Shown here piece after piece: positions 27,384 to 37,132 of a stretch of DNA of 53,507 bases; the stretch's first letter is position 1, and each line of letters starts with the position of its first letter. This DNA comes from Comamonadaceae bacterium (GTDB lineage: Bacteria; Pseudomonadota; Gammaproteobacteria; Burkholderiales; Burkholderiaceae_C). The position numbers and the translations under genes are program-made. The stretch spans positions 1-53,507 of the forward strand of contig CANGPN010000016.1 of the NCBI GenBank assembly GCA_947456305.1. Direction: 5' to 3'. The notes beneath the pieces were generated by a model. The model saw only the letters and a program-made list of their open reading frames with translations. It did not search any database and had not been told where the DNA came from.

Positions 27384-27401
27384 TTGCGGCACAATCTTTT
27401 T

Positions 27402-28655
27402 ATGCAACAACCTATTCCTTTCTCAAAACCGGTTCGCCACCACAGCCTGCAAGCGCGCATCAGTTGGGGCGAGCAGGTGGTCACGGTCGGCGGCGATGCA
27501 CCAGTTCGCGTGCAGTCCATGACCAACACCGACACCGCAGATGCCATAGGCACTGCGATTCAGGTCAAAGAGTTGGCGCTGGCCGGGTCTGAGTTGGTGC
27601 GCATCACCGTGGACACGCCCGAGTCCGCCAAAGCCGTACCGTATATCCGCGAACAACTCGACAAAATGGGCGTACATGTGCCGCTCATCGGCGACTTTCA
27701 TTACAACGGCCACCGCTTGCTGACCGAATTCCCAGATTGCGCCAAGGCGCTTTCCAAATACCGCATCAACCCCGGCAATGTGGGCAAAGGCGACAAGCAC
27801 GACAAGCAATTCGCCCAGATGATTGAGGCCGCTGTCCGCTACAACAAAGCGGTGCGTATCGGTGTCAACTGGGGCAGCTTAGACCAGGAACTGCTGGCAC
27901 GTTTGATGGATGAAAACGCCTCCCGTGCACAGCCTTGGGATGCCAAACAAGTCATGTACCAGGCGCTGGTCACTTCCGCTTTGGAATCCGCTGAGTTGGC
28001 CGAGCGACTGGGTTTGGCCCGTGAACAAATCATTCTCAGTTGCAAGATGAGCGGCGTGCAAGATTTGATCGCCGTCTACCGCGAACTCGCACGCAGCACC
28101 AACCACCCATTGCACTTAGGGCTGACCGAAGCCGGCATGGGCACCAAAGGCACGGCCGCATCCAGCGTGGCTTTGGGTGTGTTGCTGCAAGAGGGCATAG
28201 GCGACACCATCCGTGTGTCCTTGACACCGCAACCCGGCGAAGCGCGCACGCAAGAGGTGTTGATCGCTACCGAAATCATTCAAGCGCTGGGTTTGCGCAG
28301 TTTTGTGCCCAGCGTCACCGCTTGTCCCGGCTGCGGGCGCACCACCAGCACCACGTTCCAAGAGCTGGCCATGCAAATTGACGACTACCTGCGCTACCAA
28401 ATGCCGGTGTGGCGCAAACAATTTCCCGGCGTGGAAAACCTCAAAGTCGCGGTCATGGGTTGCATCGTCAACGGACCGGGTGAGAGCAAACATGCAGATA
28501 TAGGCATCAGCTTGCCGGGTAACGGTGAAGCCCCGGCGGCTCCAGTGTTTATCGATGGCGAAAAAGCCATCACCTTGCGCGGCGACAATATCGCCAAAGA
28601 ATTCCACGACATCGTCGAAAACTACGTTCACAAAAAATACGCGGTCAAGGCCTGA
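27402..28655 (+). CDS. ispG: 4-hydroxy-3-methylbut-2-enyl diphosphate synthase
   Basis: IspG catalyses the penultimate step of the MEP isoprenoid pathway, converting MEcPP to HMBPP with a 4Fe-4S cluster. The ATG at 27402 gives 417 residues; an upstream in-frame start at 27384 adds only six. Conserved features are SMTNTDTAD near the N-terminus and the cluster ligands in CPGCGRTT and GCIVNGPGE. Length fits the proteobacterial two-domain form. It is followed by hisS after 22 bp in the standard order. Confidence 0.95.
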   Translation: MQQPIPFSKPVRHHSLQARISWGEQVVTVGGDAPVRVQSMTNTDTADAIGTAIQVKELALAGSELVRITVDTPESAKAVPYIREQLDKMGVHVPLIGDFHYNGHRLLTEFPDCAKALSKYRINPGNVGKGDKHDKQFAQMIEAAVRYNKAVRIGVNWGSLDQELLARLMDENASRAQPWDAKQVMYQALVTSALESAELAERLGLAREQIILSCKMSGVQDLIAVYRELARSTNHPLHLGLTEAGMGTKGTAASSVALGVLLQEGIGDTIRVSLTPQPGEARTQEVLIATEIIQALGLRSFVPSVTACPGCGRTTSTTFQELAMQIDDYLRYQMPVWRKQFPGVENLKVAVMGCIVNGPGESKHADIGISLPGNGEAPAAPVFIDGEKAITLRGDNIAKEFHDIVENYVHKKYAVKA

Positions 28656-28677
28656 GTGCCGACTGCCACTGAAAACC

Positions 28678-29973
28678 ATGGCTGACAAATTAACCGCCGT
28701 CAAAGGCATGAACGACATATTGCCGCCCGAGTCTGCGCGCTGGGAGGCTTTGGAAACCCAAGTGCGCGAGGTCATGCGCTTACACGCCTACCGCAATATC
28801 CGCACGCCCATTGTTGAACCGACAGCTTTGTTTGTGCGGGGCCTCGGTGAAGTGACCGACATTGTGGAAAAGGAAATGTATTCCTTTGAAGACCGTTTGA
28901 ACGGCGAGCAGCTGACGCTGCGCCCTGAGTCCACCGCCGGTGTGGTGCGCGCTGTGGTCGAGCACAACATGTTGTACGAAGGCGGCAAGCGCTTGTATTA
29001 CATGGGCCCGATGTTCAGACACGAGCGCCCGCAACGTGGCCGCTATCGCCAGTTTCACCAGATCGGTGCCGAGGCCTTGGGTTTTGGCGGGCCTGAAGTG
29101 GATGCCGAACTGATTCTGCTGGCCTGTGCTTTGTGGAAAGCCATAGGCTTACAGGACGTGCGCTTGGAACTCAACAGCTTGGGACAGCCGCCCGAGCGTT
29201 TGCAGCATCGCGCCGCGTTGATTACTTATTTTGAGCAACACGCCGAACAGTTGGACGAAGATGCCAAGCGCCGTTTGCACACCAACCCTTTGCGTATTCT
29301 GGACAGCAAAAATCCGGCGATGAAAGCCTTGAACGAAGCCGCGCCCAAGTTGCTCGACTTTTTGGGTGCTGACAGTCTGGCGCATTTCAACGCCGTACGC
29401 GCCATATTGGATGCCAATGGCGTGGCCTACAGCATCAATCCGCGTCTGGTGCGCGGCATGGACTATTACAACCTGACCGTGTTTGAGTTCATCACCGAAC
29501 GACTCGGCTCGCAAGGCACGGTGTGCGGCGGCGGTCGCTACGACTACCTGATTGGTGAAATCGGCGGCAAACACGCACCAGCTGTCGGCTGGGCGCTGGG
29601 TGTGGAGCGCGTATTGGAGTTGTTGAAAGAGCAGGGCAATGCTGTGGTTGATGTGGCACCGGATGCCTACGCCATTGTTCCCGATGCAGCGTCGTTGCCA
29701 AGTGTCACACCGGTATTGCAAACCTTGCGCGGCATGGGCATTTCTGTGCAAATGCACGCCCCCGCAAATTCCATGGAAGGCATGGGCAGCATGAAGTCCC
29801 AGTTCAAAAAAGCCGATGCCAGCGGTGCGTGTCATGCGCTGATTTTTGGCCCTGATGAGCTGTCCAGCAACCAAGTCACCGTCAAAGCCTTGCGTGACGG
29901 TGAAGGCGCTCAGCAAACGCTGTCACTTGACCAGATTACCGATTGGGGCCACCGCCTACAATCAGCTCTTTGA
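28678..29973 (+). CDS. hisS: Histidyl-tRNA synthetase
   Basis: This class II aminoacyl-tRNA synthetase charges tRNA-His. The ATG at 28678 gives 431 residues beginning [19 protein letters not shown], the normal N-terminus; the longer frame from 28525 overlaps ispG and is rejected. Motif 2 ([20 protein letters not shown]), the histidine-specific LVRGMDYYN and motif 3 ([10 protein letters not shown]) are all present. The distinct paralogue hisZ, lacking catalysis, lies 7 kb downstream. Confidence 0.96.
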   Translation: MADKLTAVKGMNDILPPESARWEALETQVREVMRLHAYRNIRTPIVEPTALFVRGLGEVTDIVEKEMYSFEDRLNGEQLTLRPESTAGVVRAVVEHNMLYEGGKRLYYMGPMFRHERPQRGRYRQFHQIGAEALGFGGPEVDAELILLACALWKAIGLQDVRLELNSLGQPPERLQHRAALITYFEQHAEQLDEDAKRRLHTNPLRILDSKNPAMKALNEAAPKLLDFLGADSLAHFNAVRAILDANGVAYSINPRLVRGMDYYNLTVFEFITERLGSQGTVCGGGRYDYLIGEIGGKHAPAVGWALGVERVLELLKEQGNAVVDVAPDAYAIVPDAASLPSVTPVLQTLRGMGISVQMHAPANSMEGMGSMKSQFKKADASGACHALIFGPDELSSNQVTVKALRDGEGAQQTLSLDQITDWGHRLQSAL

Positions 29974-29994
29974 CTTTTGCCTGTCTGGAAACGC

Positions 29995-30654
29995 ATGTCT
30001 ACGCATCTCGATCTTGAAGAACAAGAACAACTCGACCAATTCAAACATTTCTGGAACCGCTGGGGCAACCTGATCACAGGCTTGGTCACCTTGGTATTGG
30101 TGGCCTATGCAGGTTGGAACGGCTGGAATTACTGGCAGCAGCGCCAAGCCTCACAAGCAGCAGTCTTGTATGACACCTTCGAGAAGGCTGTACGCGAAAA
30201 AGACGATGCCTTAATGGCCCGTTCTCTGGCTGACTTGCAAGATCAGTTTGCCCGCGCTACCGTGACTCAACAGGCCGCGCTGCTGGCCGCTCGCATTTAC
30301 GCTGATAAAAACCAGTTACCTGAAGTGGAGAAATCTCTGCAATGGGTCATCAGCCAAGACCGTGATCCCGGCTTTGTCGCATTAGCTCGCTTGCGTTTGT
30401 CCGCTTTAGAGATTGAGCGCAAAAACCTGGAAAAGGCTAACAGTTTGATACAAGGCATTACCGCCCCCGCTGGCTTTCAACCTTTGTTTGACGACCGTTT
30501 GGGTGATATCGCTGTTTTGCAAAAGAAGAATGAAGACGCTAAAAACCACTTTGTCAAAGCCTGGAAAGGCATGGACGAAACCAACGAATACCGCCGATTG
30601 ATTGAAATTAAATTGGCAGCGCTAGGTGTCAACCCTAAAGAATCCGGTTCATGA
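29995..30654 (+). CDS. yfgM: YfgM-family TPR membrane protein
   Basis: The 219-residue protein has a cytoplasmic N-terminus (HLDLEEQEQLDQFKHFW), one transmembrane helix at about residues 23-45 (LITGLVTLVLVAYAGWNGW) and a periplasmic TPR-like domain. In E. coli YfgM is an ancillary subunit near SecYEG that works with PpiD and chaperones. The position between hisS and bamB is the classical one. I chose ATG 29995 over an in-frame start 18 bases upstream. The stop overlaps the bamB start (ATGA). Confidence 0.88.
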   Translation: MSTHLDLEEQEQLDQFKHFWNRWGNLITGLVTLVLVAYAGWNGWNYWQQRQASQAAVLYDTFEKAVREKDDALMARSLADLQDQFARATVTQQAALLAARIYADKNQLPEVEKSLQWVISQDRDPGFVALARLRLSALEIERKNLEKANSLIQGITAPAGFQPLFDDRLGDIAVLQKKNEDAKNHFVKAWKGMDETNEYRRLIEIKLAALGVNPKESGS

Positions 30655-31787
30655 AACACTCCATGCGTCAGTTGCTGCTAGGTTTTGCCATTGGTGGCCT
30701 TTTTGTATTGGGTGCGTGCAGCTCCGGGTCACCCAAACCACAAGTGCCTGCTATCGGAGAAGTCAAAGTACAGCAAGTCTTGAAAGAGGGCTGGTCTCTC
30801 AAGCTGCCAGCCGCCACTCAACTCAATCAAAGCCTGCAAGTTGTGAATCAACTTGTGGGTGTCGTGGCTGGCACAGGCCAGGTGACTTTGGTCGATCTGG
30901 CCCAAGGCAAACCCCGCTGGCAAGTCGACACGGCCAAAGCTTTACAAACCGGTGCAGGTTTTGACGGCATCAGCCTTGCTGTTGTCAGTACCGCCAACGA
31001 CCTCATAGTGTTACAAGACGGCAAGCAAGTTTGGCAAAAGCACTTGCCCGCGCAATCCTTTACCAACCCGGTGGTGGCAGGTGAGCGGGTTTTTGTATTG
31101 CTGGCTGACCGTTCCGTCATGGCTTTTGACAAAACGGATGGTCGGCGTCTATGGACCCAGCAACGTCCCGGCGAGCCCTTGGTGCTCAAGCAAAACGGCA
31201 TCTTGCTTCCTTTTCAAAATACCTTGTTGGCCAGCCTGGGCGGACGCTTTGTCGCTCTCAATCCGGATAACGGCCAGATACTTTGGGACGTAGGTATTGC
31301 TAATCCGCGCGGCATTAATGACTTGGAGCGACTGGTGGATCTGGTCGGTACGGCCTCCCGTATCAACAACTCTGTGTGTGTGCGTGCCTTTCAGGCACAA
31401 CTCGGTTGTGTGAATGCGGCCAAAGGTGTGTTGATGTGGAACCGCGCTTCGGTGGGTAACAAAGGTATCAGCGGCGATGAAACCATGCTTGTCGGTACGG
31501 AATCCAACGGTGTGGTCCGCGCTTGGAACCGCACTACCGGAGACCGCCTGTGGGATACCGACAGAATGAAATACCGTGATCTCAGCCAACCATTGTCCAT
31601 TGACAAAGGCATAGTCATTACTGACGATGGCGGTTGGATTTATCTGCTGTCTAAAAAGGACGGCAGCCTGGTTAACCGCTTACAAACGCAGGTTTCAGGT
31701 TTTGCAAGTTCCCCGACTGCCATGGACAACGGTGGCTTTGTTGTCCTTGGCCGCAACGGTTTGTTGTTGTCCTACCTACTGCCCTGA
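30651..31787 (+). CDS. bamB: Outer membrane protein assembly factor BamB
   Basis: The 378-residue lipoprotein has a signal and lipobox (LGAC) with Cys23 and then PQQ-type beta-propeller repeats (for example GRRLWTQQRPGEPL, GQILWDVGIA and GDRLWDTDRM). BamB assists BamA/BamD in beta-barrel insertion in the outer membrane. The start overlaps the yfgM stop by 4 bp. The gene order yfgM-bamB-der is typical of proteobacteria. Confidence 0.94.
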   Translation: MKHSMRQLLLGFAIGGLFVLGACSSGSPKPQVPAIGEVKVQQVLKEGWSLKLPAATQLNQSLQVVNQLVGVVAGTGQVTLVDLAQGKPRWQVDTAKALQTGAGFDGISLAVVSTANDLIVLQDGKQVWQKHLPAQSFTNPVVAGERVFVLLADRSVMAFDKTDGRRLWTQQRPGEPLVLKQNGILLPFQNTLLASLGGRFVALNPDNGQILWDVGIANPRGINDLERLVDLVGTASRINNSVCVRAFQAQLGCVNAAKGVLMWNRASVGNKGISGDETMLVGTESNGVVRAWNRTTGDRLWDTDRMKYRDLSQPLSIDKGIVITDDGGWIYLLSKKDGSLVNRLQTQVSGFASSPTAMDNGGFVVLGRNGLLLSYLLP

Positions 31788-31802
31788 TAGGCGGGAATTG
31801 CC

Positions 31803-33143
31803 GTGAAACCTGTACTGGCTATTGTCGGCCGACCTAATGTGGGTAAATCCACTTTGTTTAACCGGGTCACCAAAACCCGTGACGCCATCGTTGCAGATTA
31901 CGCGGGTTTGACGCGCGACCGGCACTACGGCAACGCCAAACACGGCAAGCACGAATTCATTGTCATTGACACCGGCGGTTTTGAACCGGATGCCGACAGC
32001 GGTATTTACAAGGAAATGGCCAAACAAACCCGCCAGGCCGTGGCCGAGTCTGATGCTGTGATTTTTGTAGTCGATGCACGCGAAGGTTTGTCTGCCCAAG
32101 ACCATGACATAGGCAATTACCTGCGCAGACTGGGCAAGCCTTGTCTGCTGGTGGCCAACAAAGCGGAAGGCATGCAAAACGGCGTCAAGCTGGGCGAGTT
32201 TTTTGAACTCGGTTTGGGCGAGGTCATGCCCGTATCTGCTTCGCACGGCCAGGGCATACGCAGCATGATTGAAGCGGCACTTGAACCGCTTCACTTACCT
32301 GACGACGATGAGCTCGAGGAGGACGACGGCAGCCCCAAGCCCATGAAACTGGCTGTGGTCGGAAGACCAAACGTGGGCAAATCCACGCTCATCAACACCT
32401 GGTTGGGCGAGGAGCGATTGGTGGCTTTTGACCTGCCCGGCACCACGCGTGACGCGATCAGTATTCCGTTCGAACGCAACGGTCAACAGTTTGAGTTGAT
32501 TGACACCGCAGGCTTGCGCCGGCGTGGCAAGGTGTTTGAAGCGATTGAGAAATTTTCTGTCGTCAAAACATTGCAGGCCATTGAGTCTGCCAATGTGGCG
32601 TTGCTGTTGCTGGACGCCACCCAGGGCGTGACGGATCAGGACGCGCACATCGCCGGTTACATCCTGGAGACCGGTCGCGCCGTGGTGCTGGCAGTAAATA
32701 AATGGGATGCGGTAGATGCTTACCAGCGCGAACTGTTGGCCCGCTCAGTTGAGAGCCGTTTGGCTTTTTTGAAATTTGCCAAACTTCACCATATATCTGC
32801 TGTCAAGCGGCAGGGCCTTGGACCGGTATGGCAGTCGATTGCGCAGGCACACCAATCCGCCATGTGCAAAATGTCTACGCCGGTTTTGACCCGCTTGCTG
32901 CTTGAGGCCGTGCAATTTCAAGCGCCAAAGCGCGGCGGCATGTTCAGACCTAAATTGCGTTATGCGCACCAGGGCGGTATGAATCCGCCGGTGATAGTGG
33001 TGCATGGTAATTCCTTGGAACACGTGACTGATTCTTACAAGCGCTACCTGGAAGGCCGGTTCCGTAAAGCTTTTTCACTCGAAGGCACGCCTTTGCGCAT
33101 TGAAATGAAAACCTCTACCAACCCTTATACAGACAAAGACTGA
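31803..33143 (+). CDS. der: Ribosome biogenesis GTPase Der (EngA)
   Basis: The 446-residue protein has two tandem GTPase domains, each with a P-loop GRPNVGKST (near residues 8-16 and about 186-194) and matching NKxD-type motifs (VANKAEG-like in the first, VNKWD in the second). A KH-like C-terminal domain ends in [11 protein letters not shown]. Der acts in 50S subunit assembly. The start is a GTG at 31803, 15 bp after bamB. Note that the first domain's guanine motif reads NKAE rather than NKVD, a common variation in this family. Confidence 0.95.
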   Translation: MKPVLAIVGRPNVGKSTLFNRVTKTRDAIVADYAGLTRDRHYGNAKHGKHEFIVIDTGGFEPDADSGIYKEMAKQTRQAVAESDAVIFVVDAREGLSAQDHDIGNYLRRLGKPCLLVANKAEGMQNGVKLGEFFELGLGEVMPVSASHGQGIRSMIEAALEPLHLPDDDELEEDDGSPKPMKLAVVGRPNVGKSTLINTWLGEERLVAFDLPGTTRDAISIPFERNGQQFELIDTAGLRRRGKVFEAIEKFSVVKTLQAIESANVALLLLDATQGVTDQDAHIAGYILETGRAVVLAVNKWDAVDAYQRELLARSVESRLAFLKFAKLHHISAVKRQGLGPVWQSIAQAHQSAMCKMSTPVLTRLLLEAVQFQAPKRGGMFRPKLRYAHQGGMNPPVIVVHGNSLEHVTDSYKRYLEGRFRKAFSLEGTPLRIEMKTSTNPYTDKD

Positions 33144-33219
33144 ACACCTTCCCATGACAACCCCGGGCTATTTCAGCTGTGGTATGGTTTGAACTTCCTC
33201 ATCAAACACGGAGAATATC

Positions 33220-33465
33220 GTGAATCAAAAAGGGCAACTCTTACAAGACCCGTTTCTCAACATCCTGCGCAAAGAGCATGTCCCCGTGTCCATTTACCTG
33301 GTCAACGGCATCAAATTGCAAGGACAAATCGAATCTTTTGACCAGTACGTGGTCTTGCTGCGTAATACCGTAACGCAAATGGTTTACAAACACGCTATTT
33401 CCACTATTGTTCCGGGTCGCCCGGTCAATTTTGCCCAGGCTGAGACCGGCGAATCTGCCGACTGA
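33220..33465 (+). CDS. hfq: RNA chaperone Hfq
   Basis: The 81-residue Sm-like protein helps small RNAs pair with mRNAs and forms a hexamer. Both Sm motifs are present: Sm1 in [19 protein letters not shown] and Sm2 in YKHAIST. The start is GTG at 33220, eight bases after the ribosome-binding sequence CGGAGA. A TATGGT -10-like box lies at 33181-33187. The short acidic C-terminal tail is normal for betaproteobacteria. Confidence 0.97.
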   Translation: MNQKGQLLQDPFLNILRKEHVPVSIYLVNGIKLQGQIESFDQYVVLLRNTVTQMVYKHAISTIVPGRPVNFAQAETGESAD

Positions 33466-33499
33466 GCGCCGCCTGCCTGTTCAAACACTGTTATTTCCG

Positions 33500-34669
33500 T
33501 TGACCCACGCTGCCCCATCTCCTTTGCCCACGGCTTTGCTGGTAGGGGTGGATTTCGGTTTGCCGCACTTTGACAGTGAACTCGACGAACTGGCGCAACT
33601 CGCCTTGACCGCTGGTCTGCAACCAGTGACCAGATTGACCTGCAACCGTAAAGCACCAGACGCCGCGTTGTTCGTGGGTTCGGGCAAAGCCGAGGAAATC
33701 AAGGAACTTGCCTTGTTACACGGTGCCACTGAGGTGTTGTTTGACCAGGCCCTGTCGCCTGCTCAACAACGCAACCTCGAGCGAGTCTTGGGCTTGCCGG
33801 TGAACGACAGAACCATGCTGATTCTGCAAATCTTCGCCCAACGCGCCCGCAGCCACGAAGGCAAGTTGCAAGTCGAACTGGCGCGTTTGCAATATCTCAG
33901 CACCCGTCTGGTCAGACGTTGGTCACATCTGGAGCGTCAGCGCGGCGGCATCGGTAACCGGGGCGGTCCCGGAGAAACACAGATTGAGTTGGACCGCCGC
34001 ATGATCGGTGAATCCATCAAACGCACCAAGGAGCGTTTGTCCAAGGTCAAACGCCAGCGCAATACGCAGCGTAAGCAGCGTCAGCGCAACCAGGTTTTCA
34101 ACGTGTCTCTCGTCGGCTATACGAATGCAGGCAAATCCACTTTGTTCAATGCGCTGGTGAAAGCGCGGGCGTATGCCGCGGATCAACTGTTCGCCACCCT
34201 GGATACCACCACCCGGCAGTTGTATTTGCCGCACGACGGCGGTGGCGGCAGCCATTTGTCTGTGTCCGACACGGTGGGTTTCATCCGTGATCTGCCCCAC
34301 GGGCTGGTGGATGCGTTCGAAGCCACCTTGCAAGAGGCGACCTCAGCGGATTTGTTATTGCATGTGGTGGACGCTTCCCACCCTGGATACCCGGAGCAAA
34401 TCGAACAAGTCATGTCGGTATTGAAAGATATAGGGGCCGGTGACGTGCCGCAGTGGGTGGTTTTCAACAAAATAGATGCTTTGCCCCCGGAGCAACGCCC
34501 GCGCTTGCTGCAAGACTTGTATGTATACGATGGCTTGACCCTGCCGCGTATTTTCCTGAGCGCGGCTACTGGTTTGAACTTGGACACCTTGCGCCAGCGC
34601 TTGCTGGTGCACGCCCAGCAGCATACGGATTCACTTTTAACCCTTTTTCCTGCGGATGAAACCGCTTGA
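33500..34669 (+). CDS. hflX: Ribosome-splitting GTPase HflX
   Basis: HflX binds 50S subunits and splits stalled ribosomes after heat or other stress. The conserved N-terminus LLVGVDFG is preceded by the TTG at 33500, giving a 389-residue protein that I prefer. The frame stays open back to a TTG at 33407, which would overlap hfq by 59 bp. Features are the HflX RQRGGIGNRGGPGETQIELDRR region, the P-loop GYTNAGKST and the G3 motif DTVGF followed by IRDLPHGLVDAF. It sits between hfq and hflK in the standard order. The exact start is uncertain. Confidence 0.92.
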   Translation: MTHAAPSPLPTALLVGVDFGLPHFDSELDELAQLALTAGLQPVTRLTCNRKAPDAALFVGSGKAEEIKELALLHGATEVLFDQALSPAQQRNLERVLGLPVNDRTMLILQIFAQRARSHEGKLQVELARLQYLSTRLVRRWSHLERQRGGIGNRGGPGETQIELDRRMIGESIKRTKERLSKVKRQRNTQRKQRQRNQVFNVSLVGYTNAGKSTLFNALVKARAYAADQLFATLDTTTRQLYLPHDGGGGSHLSVSDTVGFIRDLPHGLVDAFEATLQEATSADLLLHVVDASHPGYPEQIEQVMSVLKDIGAGDVPQWVVFNKIDALPPEQRPRLLQDLYVYDGLTLPRIFLSAATGLNLDTLRQRLLVHAQQHTDSLLTLFPADETA

Positions 34670-34734
34670 CCCCTCAGCCCCTGTTGCCGCTTTAGGCACA
34701 ATGTCGTCTTGCAAGATTTTTTGACCGATTGCAC

Positions 34735-36150
34735 ATGAACAATAAAACCCGGGCCTGGCCCACGACACACTGGTTCTCCCACCTGATGTGGTTTGCTCTT
34801 TGGATGCGCTCGGTATGCGTTGCTGTTTGGCGGCGTTTGCTGGGCATGTTGAATTTAAACGACGGCAGGTGGGGACGCGGCGATGAGCAACCGCACCACT
34901 CGTCCAACGGTTCCGATCCCGGCCAACCTACGCCGCCGCCAGAGGGCAATCGCCGTCCGCCGCCTGCCAACGGCCCGCCCGACTTAGACGAACTCTGGCG
35001 CGATCTGAACCGCAAACTCGGCCAATTGTTCGGCGGCAAAGGTGGATCAGGTGGCAACCAGCCTGGTTCCGGCGGTGGTTTTCAGCCGCCGTTCAATAAC
35101 GCAGGTATAGCTCTGGGCCTGGTCATAGGTATTTTGGCTTTAATCTGGCTAGGCACGGGTTTTTTCATTGTGCAAGAGGGTCAGCAAGCCGTGATCACCC
35201 AGTTCGGCCGTTACCACAGCACGGTGGGCGCAGGTATCAACTGGCGCATGCCTTACCCGATTCAGCGCCATGAAGTGGTGTTTGTGACCCAAATCCGTTC
35301 CTTGGACATCGGCCGTGACGCCATCATCAAGGCTACCGGACTGCGCGAATCAGCCATGCTGACTGAGGATGAAAACATCGTAGAAATCAAATTCGCCGTG
35401 CAATACCGCTTGACTGATGCCCGGGCTTATTTGTTTGAAAGCAAAAATCCGACTGACGCGGTGATGCAAGCGGCTGAAACAGCCGTGCGTGAAGTGGTCG
35501 GCAAGATGCGCATGGACGCCGCTTTGTCGGAAGACCGTGAGCAAATCGCGCCTCGTGTGCGCAAAATCATGCAAACCATACTAGACCATTACAACGTCGG
35601 TATTGAAGTGGTCGGTATCAATTTGCAGCAAGGCGGTGTGCGCCCGCCCGAGCAGGTGCAAGCCGCTTTTGACGATGTGCTCAAAGCCGGCCAAGAGCGT
35701 GAACGCGCCAAAAACGAAGCTGAAGCCTATGCCAATGACGTGATTCCTCGCGCCGTTGGTTCAGCCTCCCGCCTGAAGCAAGAGGCTGACGCCTACAAGT
35801 CCCGCATCGTCGCGCAAGCGCAAGGCGATGCGCAGCGTTTCCGCTCTTTGTACAGCGAGTACCAGAAAGCCCCGCAGGTCACGCGTGACCGCTTGTACAT
35901 CAATGCCATGAAAGAGATGTACAGCAATGTGACCAAGGTGTTGGTCGAGTCCCGCCAAGGCTCGAATATGTTGTATCTGCCGCTGGACAAAATCATGCAA
36001 ATGAACGGTGTGAATGCCCCCGAACCCGCTGCGGCACCGGCTACTGCTGCCAATGACACTTTGGGCTCAGTTTCCGGCAATGTGCCTGTTGCGCCAGGCA
36101 ATGACAGCAGAGGGCGTGATAACCGCCAACGTGACCGCGATTTACGCTAA
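34735..36150 (+). CDS. hflK: FtsH protease modulator HflK
   Basis: HflK forms, with HflC, a large membrane complex that encloses and tunes the FtsH protease. The ATG at 34735 gives 471 residues. The protein proper seems to begin at MLNLNDGRWGRGDE (ATG at 34846), with a Gly/Pro-rich segment, a transmembrane helix near residues 125-145 (LGLVIGILALIWLGTGFF) and the SPFH/band-7 domain. The first 37 residues are an extra hydrophobic/aromatic stretch (WFSHLMWFALWMRS) not usual for HflK, so the start is open between these two ATGs. The C-terminal tail is Ala/Asn-rich. Confidence 0.92.
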   Translation: MNNKTRAWPTTHWFSHLMWFALWMRSVCVAVWRRLLGMLNLNDGRWGRGDEQPHHSSNGSDPGQPTPPPEGNRRPPPANGPPDLDELWRDLNRKLGQLFGGKGGSGGNQPGSGGGFQPPFNNAGIALGLVIGILALIWLGTGFFIVQEGQQAVITQFGRYHSTVGAGINWRMPYPIQRHEVVFVTQIRSLDIGRDAIIKATGLRESAMLTEDENIVEIKFAVQYRLTDARAYLFESKNPTDAVMQAAETAVREVVGKMRMDAALSEDREQIAPRVRKIMQTILDHYNVGIEVVGINLQQGGVRPPEQVQAAFDDVLKAGQERERAKNEAEAYANDVIPRAVGSASRLKQEADAYKSRIVAQAQGDAQRFRSLYSEYQKAPQVTRDRLYINAMKEMYSNVTKVLVESRQGSNMLYLPLDKIMQMNGVNAPEPAAAPATAANDTLGSVSGNVPVAPGNDSRGRDNRQRDRDLR

Positions 36151-36162
36151 GGTGATACACAC

Positions 36163-37059
36163 ATGAACAAAATAGGTTTTTATATTTCATCGCTGTTGCT
36201 GGCACTGCTGATTTTCAGTTCCACCATTTTTGTTGTTGACCAGCGTCAGTACGGCGTGGTGTATTCATTGGGACAGATCAAGAAAGTCATCACCGAACCC
36301 GGTTTGAATTTCAAACTGCCGCCCCCGCTGCAAAACGTGAACTTCATCGACAAGCGTTTGTTGACTCTGGATAACGTGGACTCCGAGCCCATGCTGACCG
36401 CTGAAAAGCAGCGTATGGTGATCGACTGGTACGTGCGTTGGCGCATCTCTGACCCGACTCAGTACATCCGTAACGTCGGACTGGACGAAAAAGCCGGCGC
36501 CCAGCAACTCACCCGAGTGGTGCGCAACGCTTTTCAGGAAGAAATCAATAAGCGCACAGTGAAAGACTTGTTGTCGCTCAAGCGCGAAGACTTGATGGTC
36601 GATGTGAAGCGCGAAGTGCTGGAAATCGTCAAGGGCTCTAATCCCTGGGGCATTGACGTGGTCGATGTACGTATCACCCGGGCTGACTACGTGGACACCA
36701 TCACCGAGTCGGTTTACCGCCGCATGGAGGCCGAACGCAAACGCGTCGCCAATGAATTGCGCTCCACCGGTGCTGCCGAGGGTGAAAAAATCCGTGCAGA
36801 TGCAGATCGCCAGCGAGAAGTCGCCTTGGCCAACGCCTATCGTGACGCACAAAAAATCAAAGGCGAGGGCGATGCCGAAGCCGCGCGTTTGTACGCTGAG
36901 GCTTTCGGCAAAGACGCACAGTTTGCGCAGTTCTACCAAAGCATTGAAGCTTACAAATCCAGTTTCAATAAAAAATCCGATGTCATGGTGCTAGACCCCA
37001 GCAGCGATTTCTTCAAGGCCATGCGCGGCAGTGGTTCGTCTGCACCTGCCAAAAAATAA
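36163..37059 (+). CDS. hflC: FtsH protease modulator HflC
   Basis: The 298-residue partner of HflK has an N-terminal membrane anchor (FYISSLLLALLIFSSTIFVV) and an SPFH domain (RQYGVVYSLGQIK through VDVRITRADY). A long charged coiled-coil helix then runs from about residue 185 to 245. It begins 12 bp after hflK, so both subunits are translated from one transcript. All regions are intact and the length is typical for betaproteobacteria. Confidence 0.94.
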   Translation: MNKIGFYISSLLLALLIFSSTIFVVDQRQYGVVYSLGQIKKVITEPGLNFKLPPPLQNVNFIDKRLLTLDNVDSEPMLTAEKQRMVIDWYVRWRISDPTQYIRNVGLDEKAGAQQLTRVVRNAFQEEINKRTVKDLLSLKREDLMVDVKREVLEIVKGSNPWGIDVVDVRITRADYVDTITESVYRRMEAERKRVANELRSTGAAEGEKIRADADRQREVALANAYRDAQKIKGEGDAEAARLYAEAFGKDAQFAQFYQSIEAYKSSFNKKSDVMVLDPSSDFFKAMRGSGSSAPAKK

Positions 37060-37132
37060 GATCGGGTGACCGGCACAGACATTTGACTGTCACAGACCGG
37101 TAGAATCCCTTTTTTAACAGCACTTCACACTC

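Noticed and set aside
28525..28677. 51-codon upstream extension of hisS
   Set aside because: It overlaps ispG out of frame; the normal HisS N-terminus starts at 28678.
37069..37114. Possible terminator between hflC and hisZ
   Set aside because: Only ACCGG/CCGGT and a short inner ACAG/CTGT can pair, the loop is irregular and the T run is eight bases away.
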